Assembly (NCBI GenBank): GCA_045534575.1
Contig: JAZSJZ010000005.1
Location: 124,001-188,000, forward strand
Origin: UBA4636 sp045534575
GTDB taxonomy: Bacteria > Bacillota > Clostridia > Christensenellales > Borkfalkiaceae
Reading direction: 5' to 3'
DNA length: 64,000 bases
The position numbers and the translations under genes are program-made. Shown piece after piece: positions 1-5,586 of this stretch. How positions within the stretch are numbered: the first letter of the stretch is position 1; the number at the start of each line of letters is the position of its first letter. The notes under the pieces are model-generated. The model was not told the DNA's origin. It worked only from the letters and a program-made list of their open reading frames with translations, and ran no database searches.

Positions 1-227
1 CTTCAAGAACCGATATCACTTATTATAACCTTCCAGCAACTAGCCTATCAAACGAAAAGGGCTATCAAGGCTTGGCTAATATGATTGTTTTAGGAAAGGC
101 GTTAAAGGCAATGCAAGCCTTTAGCGATAGCGATATCGAAAACGCCGTAAACAAGGTTGTTCCGCCAAAGAAAGCGCACCTTATCGTTAAAAACCTTGAA
201 GCAATCAAAATTGGCTACGATTATTAA
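1..227 (+). CDS. 2-oxoacid:acceptor oxidoreductase gamma-type subunit, C-terminal end (partial)
   Basis: The window opens inside a reading frame whose last 74 codons end at TAA 225-227. The tail, containing NMIVLGKALKAMQ and a lysine/proline-rich VVPPKKAHL stretch, resembles the end of the catalytic gamma-type subunit of 2-oxoacid:ferredoxin oxidoreductases such as indolepyruvate or 2-ketoisovalerate oxidoreductase. Those enzymes oxidatively decarboxylate 2-oxoacids to acyl-CoA with ferredoxin as acceptor in anaerobes. An XRE-cupin regulator follows after 28 bases, an arrangement I associate with clostridial indolepyruvate oxidoreductase loci. The substrate cannot be decided from this fragment. 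Family call is moderate confidence. Confidence 0.6.
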   Translation, partial: SRTDITYYNLPATSLSNEKGYQGLANMIVLGKALKAMQAFSDSDIENAVNKVVPPKKAHLIVKNLEAIKIGYDY

Positions 228-255
228 ACCATATTAGAATTTAAGAGGATTTTTT

Positions 256-813
256 ATGCTTAATAACCAAATAAAAGAAGTGGGCGAAAGATTAAAAGAA
301 CTTCGCGAAATTAAGGGAATTTCTGCCGCCCAAGTTAGTGAAAGTTTAAATATTAGCGAAAAAGAATACTTAGAATATGAGGCTGGCAATAAAGACTTTT
401 CTTTTAGCGTGATGTATCGCATTGCCAACGTTTTAGGCGTTGATATCGTTAGCATCATAAGCGGTAATTCTCCAAGGCTTAACTGTTGCTCGGTTGTAAG
501 GCGTGGCAAGGGTATGAAGGTTACTAAGCACGAGTCTGAGTTTTATTATCACCTTGCTTATACGTTTACGAACAAAAAGGCAGAACCAATGCTTTTCACT
601 ATTAACCCTAACGACCGTGAAGTTTTAATGCACTCACACAAAGGTCAAGAGTTTAACTACGTTTTAGAAGGCACTCTCAACTTCCAAATCGGCGACCTAT
701 CTTACGAATTGGAAGCGGGCGATAGCGTTTACTTCGATTCAGGCATTCCTCACCTTGAAAAATGCGCAAACGATAAACCGGTAGTATTTCTCGCTATCGT
801 AATTAAAGAATAG
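256..813 (+). CDS. XRE-family HTH regulator with C-terminal cupin domain
   Basis: A 185-residue protein. Residues about 8-62 form an XRE/lambda-repressor helix-turn-helix (RLKELREIKGISAAQVSE, followed by a second helix pair). Residues about 110-182 form a cupin_2 barrel with HSHKGQEFNYVLEG and a later GDSVYFDSGIPH, which are the usual metal or ligand histidine/glutamate positions. Such HTH-cupin proteins sense a small molecule and control nearby metabolic genes. The start ATG has an AGAGG Shine-Dalgarno at 244-248. It directly follows the 2-oxoacid oxidoreductase subunit and probably regulates that operon, which is inference. A strong terminator at 852-885 ends the unit. Confidence 0.85.
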   Translation: MLNNQIKEVGERLKELREIKGISAAQVSESLNISEKEYLEYEAGNKDFSFSVMYRIANVLGVDIVSIISGNSPRLNCCSVVRRGKGMKVTKHESEFYYHLAYTFTNKKAEPMLFTINPNDREVLMHSHKGQEFNYVLEGTLNFQIGDLSYELEAGDSVYFDSGIPHLEKCANDKPVVFLAIVIKE

Positions 814-851
814 TTTTGTGAAAAAAGGTTACAAAGATTTTGTTAAGTATC

Positions 852-885
852 AAAATGAGTTCGGCAAAAACCGAACTCATTTTTC
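852..885 (+). terminator. Intrinsic terminator after XRE-cupin gene
   Basis: A perfect 10-bp stem (ATGAGTTCGG at 855-864 with CCGAACTCAT at 871-880), a 6-nt loop, and a T run at 881-884 that also pairs with the upstream A run. It separates the regulator from the cassette array that follows. No gene is supported between here and 1028. Confidence 0.9.
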
Positions 886-912
886 TTTGGCGCTTTAGCG
901 TTAAACGACCTA

Positions 913-941
913 TTGACAAACTTTTTAAAAAAAGATATAAT
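913..941 (+). promoter_or_regulatory. Array promoter copy 1 (TTGACA-17-TATAAT)
   Basis: The -35 TTGACA is at 913-918 and the -10 TATAAT at 936-941, with a 17-bp spacer that is itself near-palindromic (AACTTTTT then A-run and AG). The block is preceded by GCGTTAAACGACCTA. The same block recurs at 1892, 3540 and 4859. It drives the gene at 1028. Confidence 0.85.
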
Positions 942-1027
942 TACTTTAACGGAACGGAAAACATTTCTGCAACGTTTATCGGCAATTTCAACCCTATTCG
1001 TTTTCCTGAATTTATGGGAGAGATAAA

Positions 1028-1597
1028 ATGAATAAAAAAGTTATTAAATACTTATCAAATAAACATAATTATACTTTTTTAGATAAAATATTATTATTTT
1101 ATTTAAATGCACAATTAGAAAAATTGTTAATTGATAACAATGCAACGGATATAGAAATTTATCCTTCTATTAAAAAAGAAAAGTCTATTCAAATATATTT
1201 TAAATATTATAACATGTTTGTTATTTTTGATTTTAAAGAAAATTATTATGAGTATTGTAAATACGATTCTAACTGTTCTCCTAGAGAATTAGAACAAAGC
1301 ATAGTAAAAACACAATATCATGATGAGTTTGCAATTAATAATTTTATTAAAGAATTTATCAAACTTATTGAACAAGACGAAAGATTAAATAAGTCTAAAA
1401 TTTTGAAAAAAAGTAAAAAAAAATTATATAGCGTTTTATCGGTTATCTCTTTAATATTTCCCTGGATTCTTCTCGGCATTATATTATTATGCTCATATTT
1501 AATAAAAAAAGAGCTAAAATTAGGTGTGTGGTTTGGTATTATTATAATACTCTCAGTAACTGCTTGGTTTATATTTGACAACAAATCAAAAAAATAA
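1028..1597 (+). CDS. Hypothetical two-helix membrane protein (array unit 1)
   Basis: I do not recognise this 189-residue protein. Residues 1-130 are soluble, Lys/Asn/Tyr-rich and mixed alpha/beta in appearance. Two hydrophobic helices follow at roughly 136-160 (SVLSVISLIFPWILLGIIL) and 165-183 (LGVWFGIIIILSVTAWFIF), and the protein ends in a short basic tail. There is no signal peptide. The start ATG follows GGGAGAGA at 1017-1024. Its codons look more AT-rich than the housekeeping genes downstream, which suggests acquisition. It is a single-gene unit between array promoter 1 and the terminator at 1638-1676. Function unknown; membrane location is inferred from the helices. Confidence 0.7.
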   Translation: MNKKVIKYLSNKHNYTFLDKILLFYLNAQLEKLLIDNNATDIEIYPSIKKEKSIQIYFKYYNMFVIFDFKENYYEYCKYDSNCSPRELEQSIVKTQYHDEFAINNFIKEFIKLIEQDERLNKSKILKKSKKKLYSVLSVISLIFPWILLGIILLCSYLIKKELKLGVWFGIIIILSVTAWFIFDNKSKK

Positions 1598-1637
1598 TTA
1601 AACTTTAATAACAAATAAACCGTAGTATTTAGATGCT

Positions 1638-1676
1638 AGCCACCTTGTTGATGTTACTCAACAAGGTGGCTTTTTC
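1638..1676 (+). terminator. Intrinsic terminator of array unit 1
   Basis: A perfect 12-bp stem: GCCACCTTGTTG at 1639-1650 pairs with CAACAAGGTGGC at 1659-1670. The loop is 8 nt and a T tail starts at 1671. Confidence 0.93.
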
Positions 1677-1683
1677 TTGTCTT

Positions 1684-1869
1684 AATATTGTTGTTGACAA
1701 CGGCGAAATCATATTGTATAAGTACGATGATAATTACCTTGGCGTTTCATATTCAGGTGGGAAAGGTGGGGGGTCACAGTAAAAACCGCTGCTGGAAAAA
1801 CTTAACAATAGAATATCTAAAATAGAAAAACCTGCCTATAACCCCGTTATCGGCAGATTTTTGTTTTAA
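1684..1869 (+). pseudogene. Possible 3-prime remnant of a gene with an in-frame stop
   Basis: The 369-base gap between 1598 and 1966 holds a terminator, this stretch and a promoter. From 1684 one frame reads VDNGEIILYKYDDNYLGV and then a glycine-rich SGGKGGGSQ. It meets TAA at 1783-1785 and continues in the same frame as KPLLEKLNNRISKIEKP to a final TAA near 1869. There is no start codon or Shine-Dalgarno, and a terminator lies just upstream, so it would be a decayed gene end. Family unknown. The protein-like composition is the only evidence. Confidence 0.3.
1831..1868 (+). terminator. Hairpin terminator built on the dispersed palindrome
   Basis: CTGCC (1832-1836) plus ATAAC (1838-1842) pair with GTTAT (1846-1850) plus GGCAG (1852-1856). 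There is one T/C mismatch in the middle and a 3-nt loop, followed by ATTTTTGTTTT. It is a member of the dispersed CCTATAA/TTATCGG repeat family and closes the putative remnant upstream. Confidence 0.75.
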
Positions 1870-1891
1870 AATCAATTTTTCTAAAGCGCTA

Positions 1892-1920
1892 TTGACAAAC
1901 TTTTTAAAAAAAGTTATACT
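1892..1920 (+). promoter_or_regulatory. Array promoter copy 2 (TTGACA-17-TATACT)
   Basis: TTGACA is at 1892-1897, the spacer AACTTTTTAAAAAAAGT is 17 nt, and TATACT is at 1915-1920. The -35 to -10 sequence is identical to copy 3. The upstream part is shortened to GCGCTA in place of GCGTTAAACGACCTA. It drives the lipoprotein at 1967. Confidence 0.85.
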
Positions 1921-1966
1921 TAATTTACAGAAAGATAAAAATTAATTATTAAAGGAGAAGGGCCTA

Positions 1967-2719
1967 ATGAAAAGAATACTTGCTTTAATATTTTTGCCTT
2001 TGTTGATGTTAGTAGGCTTAACTGGATGTACTTATCCAGGGTATTCAGGTGATTTTCCAGATTTATACACGGTAGCTATAAATAGCGTGTTATGGAATAA
2101 CGGTCATTCATTCGGTGCCGAAAGGTATATAAATTCGCAAATAGAAATAATTGATGAAGATATTTATGGTAGAATAATGTTTACCTATTATGAAAAATAT
2201 TACGCGGGTGCAGATATATCGTTTTCAACATTGGTCATTTGCCAACATACAAACGAAAATGAAGTGTTTTACTATGAGGACAAAAATTTTATTGTTAAAG
2301 AACAAACGCTCTATGAACAAAACATTAAAGATTTTAACAATGATGAAATTGAGCAATTAAAGGCAGAAAATGATTGGAACAAAAATATTAATTTGGGTAA
2401 ATGCATAAAAAAAGAAATAACAGAGCATAAACCAACCATACCTTATGAAAATGAGGTCAAAAGTAAAATAATCGAAGAATTTAATTTGGATAACGAGAGA
2501 TATAGTTTATTTGTAAACTTTTTAACGAGTGATTCAAACAATGATAATTTTATAATATATGGATATATAAGAAAGAGTAATGGAGATGACGTGTATTTTA
2601 TCGGCTTAGTCGAAAAAGGACAAGAATTATTTGAAAAAATAAACTTTCTTGTTCCGTTAAATGTGTTCGATTATAAAACAGAGTTTATAGAATTTAAAAA
2701 AATAAATAATTGGATTTAA
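1967..2719 (+). CDS. Hypothetical lipoprotein (array unit 2, first gene)
   Basis: A 250-residue protein with a lipoprotein signal: a basic start MKR, a hydrophobic core and lipobox LTGC with Cys21. It should therefore be lipid-anchored outside the cell membrane. The mature part has an IDEDIYGRIMF segment, an ICQHTNENEVFYYEDKNF segment and a charged middle. This reminds me of unassigned lipoproteins in gut Bacillota, but I cannot name a family. The start is clear: AAAGGAG at 1951-1957, 9 nt before ATG. It lies behind array promoter 2, and the membrane protein at 2771 follows after 51 bases without its own promoter, so the two are likely co-transcribed. Confidence 0.8.
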   Translation: MKRILALIFLPLLMLVGLTGCTYPGYSGDFPDLYTVAINSVLWNNGHSFGAERYINSQIEIIDEDIYGRIMFTYYEKYYAGADISFSTLVICQHTNENEVFYYEDKNFIVKEQTLYEQNIKDFNNDEIEQLKAENDWNKNINLGKCIKKEITEHKPTIPYENEVKSKIIEEFNLDNERYSLFVNFLTSDSNNDNFIIYGYIRKSNGDDVYFIGLVEKGQELFEKINFLVPLNVFDYKTEFIEFKKINNWI

Positions 2720-2770
2720 ACTTCTTCAATTTTGTGTAATTTTTTGTCAAATTTTTTTTGAGGTGGCTTG

Positions 2771-3466
2771 GTGAAATTTTGTTTTAAAAATTTTTTCATA
2801 ACATTTGTTATTACAACGATACTATCTTTCGTGCGTTTGGCTATTAGCTATATTTTTCCGCAATATCTTTTTAACGTCTTTAGACCGTTTGCAGAAGTAA
2901 TAGATATTATTTTATACGATGCATTGCTTGTCATAATTCCGGTAATTGGTGTTAGCGTATTAGCAGGTTTTTCTAAAAATATCATTACAAAAGTAATTTG
3001 TTCCATCTTGGCTTTTATTACTTGTTTTTGGGGGTTTTTCAGTTTTGACACTACGGATTTTTTTGGTCATTATGGATATAGCGAAACGACTTTAATTGAA
3101 AATTATTTTGTTTTAGATAATGAAGACTCTACGAAAAACGATGTTTCTCACTTCCCTAAAAAAGAGGAATTTGAAAACGCTATAAACGCTGAATATTATT
3201 ATCTTTTTGATATGCTTCAAAAAGAAAATAGTATTATATTAACGCTTTCTTATGATGAAGAAACTTATTTGGTTGAAAAGCAAAAGGTTTTAGATGAGTT
3301 TAGCGATAATGAACAAGTTCTTGAAAATGGTAAGTTGAAAATTGTTATTTATTATTATGTTAATACCGAACCAGATGCAGTGAGGAAGTTTGGAGATGCA
3401 AACATTTCTTTAAACGATAATGAAAAAACAATTCGTTATTATGTTTATGAAGAATGGGGGTTCTAG
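2771..3466 (+). CDS. Hypothetical three-helix membrane protein (array unit 2, second gene)
   Basis: About 231 residues. Three hydrophobic helices occupy roughly 6-28, 40-66 and 70-92. The remaining acidic, Tyr/Asn-rich domain (about 95-231) follows the third helix. I choose GTG 2771 because GAGG at 2760-2763 is 7 nt upstream; a TTG one codon earlier (2768) sits too close to it. No known family is recognised. It is the second gene of array unit 2 and is followed by the terminator at 3484-3516. An envelope role together with the lipoprotein upstream is inference. Confidence 0.7.
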   Translation: MKFCFKNFFITFVITTILSFVRLAISYIFPQYLFNVFRPFAEVIDIILYDALLVIIPVIGVSVLAGFSKNIITKVICSILAFITCFWGFFSFDTTDFFGHYGYSETTLIENYFVLDNEDSTKNDVSHFPKKEEFENAINAEYYYLFDMLQKENSIILTLSYDEETYLVEKQKVLDEFSDNEQVLENGKLKIVIYYYVNTEPDAVRKFGDANISLNDNEKTIRYYVYEEWGF

Positions 3467-3483
3467 CAAATTATAATTTTACA

Positions 3484-3516
3484 AGGTGGGCGAGAAATCG
3501 TCCACCTAAATTTTTT
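3484..3516 (+). terminator. Intrinsic terminator of array unit 2
   Basis: AGGTGGGCGA (3484-3493) pairs with TCGTCCACCT (3498-3507) with one mismatch and a GAAA tetraloop. AAATTTTTTC follows. Confidence 0.88.
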
Positions 3517-3539
3517 CAAATTAAGCGTTAAACGACCTA

Positions 3540-3568
3540 TTGACAAACTTTTTAAAAAAAGTTATACT
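3540..3568 (+). promoter_or_regulatory. Array promoter copy 3 (TTGACA-17-TATACT)
   Basis: TTGACA is at 3540-3545, the same 17-nt palindromic spacer follows, and TATACT is at 3563-3568. GCGTTAAACGACCTA precedes it, as in copies 1 and 4. Confidence 0.85.
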
Positions 3569-3610
3569 AATTTCAAAGGGTTGGAATAACTTTTGGAGTT
3601 TTAATTTGTT

Positions 3611-3709
3611 ATGAAAAGTAAAAATGGAACAATTAAGTTTTTTGCTTATGATGATACGAAAATTCTACCAATTTTTTTGATTGTGCTTCCGCTGCGTTTG
3701 CTTGCTTGA
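3611..3709 (+). pseudogene. 32-codon ORF, possibly the frameshifted N-terminus of the next gene
   Basis: ATG 3611 opens a frame that ends at TGA 3707-3709. It reads MKSKNGTIKFFAYDDTKI and then a hydrophobic stretch rich in Leu, Ile and Pro. The next gene's frame is open from 3706 and begins with another hydrophobic run. If the two frames were joined, the protein would start with a soluble stub and two adjacent membrane helices, like the gene at 4205. The ORF is either a leader peptide or, I think equally likely, the front part of a gene broken by a small indel near 3700. The upstream GGAG is 13 nt from the ATG, which is a poor distance. Confidence 0.35.
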
Positions 3710-3735
3710 TAGTTTTCGTCAAGGATGAGATTATT

Positions 3736-4242
3736 ATGGTTTTCCTTTGCTTTTTAATTGCGTTCACGTCGTTGTTTGGCTCGGTTATGGTTCTTCTTGC
3801 GGGTATTCATTGCAATTTTAAGAGAAGAAAGATAACCATAGTTGATTATTATTGGGTGCGAAGAATAAAGTTAAATGAAATTAAATTTGTAACGTTCAAA
3901 GAAATTGAGAAAAAAAGGAAAAAATGCTTAATTCCGCTTCTTAGTGAAGCACCAACTGCAAGATGGTTTTATGAGCCTAGCAACGTTTATAATAACGGCG
4001 CAGTTTTTGTTATTGAGTTTCATCTTAAAAATGGAACGATTGAAAAATCAAATTATACTTGGCTGTTTCAAGCAAAGTCAAAGATAAGAGTTGAAAGGCA
4101 AAAAGAAAAACTAAAAAAATTTGTTGCTTTTTTAAACGAAAAATTTGTGATTAGCAGAGCTTATGTAGGGGAGAGTAAGACTTTACAATCAAGGAGTATC
4201 TATAATGACAAGAAAAAAATGGATTTATCATTTTTGCCGTAA
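3736..4242 (+). CDS. Hypothetical membrane-anchored protein, PH-like (array unit 3)
   Basis: 168 residues from ATG 3736, chosen because AAGGA at 3721-3725 is 10 nt upstream; the frame is open back to TTG 3706. One hydrophobic helix (VFLCFLIAFTSLFGSVMVLL) is followed by about 130 residues of soluble domain. The pattern there (KITIVDYYWVRRIKLNEIKFV, later FVIEFHLKNG) looks like the strand-rich PH-like domain of membrane-tethered bacterial proteins; this is my impression, not a firm match. Its last 38 bases overlap the start of the next gene, so translation is probably coupled. The 33-triplet ORF upstream may be its lost N-terminus. Confidence 0.55.
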   Translation: MVFLCFLIAFTSLFGSVMVLLAGIHCNFKRRKITIVDYYWVRRIKLNEIKFVTFKEIEKKRKKCLIPLLSEAPTARWFYEPSNVYNNGAVFVIEFHLKNGTIEKSNYTWLFQAKSKIRVERQKEKLKKFVAFLNEKFVISRAYVGESKTLQSRSIYNDKKKMDLSFLP

Positions 4243-4783
4243 ATATTTGACTAGAATTTTTCTAATTTGCGCTATTCCGTCCATTGTTATATTTTTAATT
4301 TTTTTAGCCATTGGATTAATCTATAATAACTCAAATGATCCTGCAATATTTGTTCCGCTATACGTAGGTGTGGCTATCTTTGTTATTTGTTCGTTACCTG
4401 TATTTTTCTTTGTTCGCAATGCAAAGCAAGAAGAAAAAATTGCGAATAATGTGTTTATTCCTAAAAACGTTGAGAAATTTAGTGGTATGCTGTATTTAAG
4501 TGATAATTGGATCGTTATATGCGGTAGAAGGGTAATTCATAGAAGTAATTTGATTAAAATTACGAGAGATAATAGAAAAAACGGAAAGGGTTTTGAGTAT
4601 TTTTACATAAACTTTTATACGAAAAATAACAAAAAGCCAATAAGTTATAGCATAAATATAGTAAGAAAACGCAAGGAAACTATTGATTTAACAAGCCACT
4701 TATATGCCTATGCTAGAAAAATTAATTGCCCACTAGAACAAGAAAAATTTAAGACAGACTATTTAGAAGATATGATAAAGTAG
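4205..4783 (+). CDS. Hypothetical two-helix membrane protein, PH-like (array unit 3, second gene)
   Basis: 192 residues. It has a basic N-terminus, two membrane helices at about 15-38 and 49-71 (VPLYVGVAIFVICSLPVFFFV), then a soluble domain with KFSGMLYLSDNWIVICGRR and later DNRKNGKGFEYFYINFYTKN. The layout of two helices plus a strand-rich domain resembles bacterial PH-domain membrane proteins and the preceding gene, so the two may be distant paralogues. AAGGAG at 4191-4196 lies 8 nt before ATG. It overlaps the upstream gene by 38 bases in another frame. Function unknown. Confidence 0.7.
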   Translation: MTRKKWIYHFCRKYLTRIFLICAIPSIVIFLIFLAIGLIYNNSNDPAIFVPLYVGVAIFVICSLPVFFFVRNAKQEEKIANNVFIPKNVEKFSGMLYLSDNWIVICGRRVIHRSNLIKITRDNRKNGKGFEYFYINFYTKNNKKPISYSINIVRKRKETIDLTSHLYAYARKINCPLEQEKFKTDYLEDMIK

Positions 4784-4810
4784 ATTGTTCATCAAAACAA
4801 ATTTTCACAA

Positions 4811-4844
4811 GGGTGTGTCTATCGTAAGGAAGGCACACTTTTTG
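4811..4844 (+). terminator. Probable terminator of array unit 3
   Basis: GTGTG (4813-4817) pairs with CACAC (4834-4838). The stem extends through TCTATC/GGAAGG with wobble pairs and one A/A mismatch to a GTAA loop, followed by TTTTT. It is weaker than the other array terminators. Confidence 0.6.
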
Positions 4845-4858
4845 CGTTAAACGACCTA

Positions 4859-4887
4859 TTGACAAACTTTTTAAAAAAGGTTATAAT
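4859..4887 (+). promoter_or_regulatory. Array promoter copy 4 (TTGACA-17-TATAAT)
   Basis: TTGACA is at 4859-4864, a 17-nt spacer differs by one base from the others, and TATAAT is at 4882-4887. GCGTTAAACGACCTA precedes it. Confidence 0.85.
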
Positions 4888-4932
4888 TATTTATAGGTAA
4901 CAAGTGCTAAGCCTAGGCGGAATAGGAAAAAG

Positions 4933-5409
4933 ATGATTGATAATAATATAGTTATTACTGGAACACTAAAATATGGTCGTTTATTAAATAAATTTCAAAA
5001 GAACATGTTTAAAGGTTCAATAATTGTTTCGTTATTGCTTATACTTATTTCTTTATTGATGTTTATTTGCTTTGATAATTTATTAGATTGGATAATCTGC
5101 GTTATATTATCAGGTGTTTTTGCGTTTATCTTAATGTTCTTTTCATGTTTAGAATTAAGATATGACAAAGAAAATAGAGATTTAATTTCTTATTCAATGC
5201 CTGATATGGTTGTTTTACAAGCAACTTTAAAAGTGATTCGAAAAGATTGGAACGGAAGTAAAAAAATACGAGTTTCATTTAGGCATGAACAAAAAAGAGT
5301 TGTGTTAGATTCAAATAAATATATTAAACTTAACAACAGTTTAGATGGTAAAATTAATATCTTATATAGCGAGAATATGAATTCAATAATGTTTTTCACA
5401 CATAAATAA
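4933..5409 (+). CDS. Hypothetical two-helix membrane protein (array unit 4)
   Basis: 158 residues. Two hydrophobic segments at about 30-50 (IIVSLLLILISLLMFICF) and 54-78 form a hairpin. A soluble C-terminal half follows, with MVVLQATLKVIRKDW and KRVVLDSNKYIKL, possibly beta-rich. AATAGGAAA 8-12 nt before ATG gives a modest ribosome-binding site. No family recognised. It is a single-gene unit behind array promoter 4, ended by the bidirectional terminator at 5529-5565. Confidence 0.7.
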   Translation: MIDNNIVITGTLKYGRLLNKFQKNMFKGSIIVSLLLILISLLMFICFDNLLDWIICVILSGVFAFILMFFSCLELRYDKENRDLISYSMPDMVVLQATLKVIRKDWNGSKKIRVSFRHEQKRVVLDSNKYIKLNNSLDGKINILYSENMNSIMFFTHK

Positions 5410-5528
5410 AAACGTCAATTCTAACCAACAAGGCGAGTGAATATAAAAGGAAATTTTTATGATAAAATTTTGTGGAGAAAGATAAAATAATAAAAAAATA
5501 GTTGTTTTAAAAATAAGACAAAAAAACA

Positions 5529-5565
5529 AAACCTGCCGATAACGAAGTTATAGGCAGGTTTTTTG
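5529..5565. terminator. Bidirectional terminator between array unit 4 and pectate lyase gene
   Basis: AACCTGCC plus ATAAC (5530-5543, with one unpaired G) pair with GTTAT plus GGCAGGTT (5547-5560), with a GAA loop. T runs lie on the right for the plus strand, and A runs on the left serve the convergent minus-strand gene. It belongs to the dispersed palindrome family and is almost the inverse of the copy at 1831. Confidence 0.88.
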
Positions 5566-5586
5566 CTGTTCTTTAGTTGTTTTAAA

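Noticed and set aside
840..1031. A 63-codon reading frame covering the terminator and promoter
   Set aside because: It starts at a non-ATG codon, runs through a terminator hairpin and promoter copy 1, and has no Shine-Dalgarno.
895..4890. Array blocks as integron attC sites (GTTAAAC fits GTTRRRY)
   Set aside because: No matching RYYYAAC partner at a suitable distance, no conserved hairpin with bulges, and no integrase gene. The conserved block is simply a promoter.
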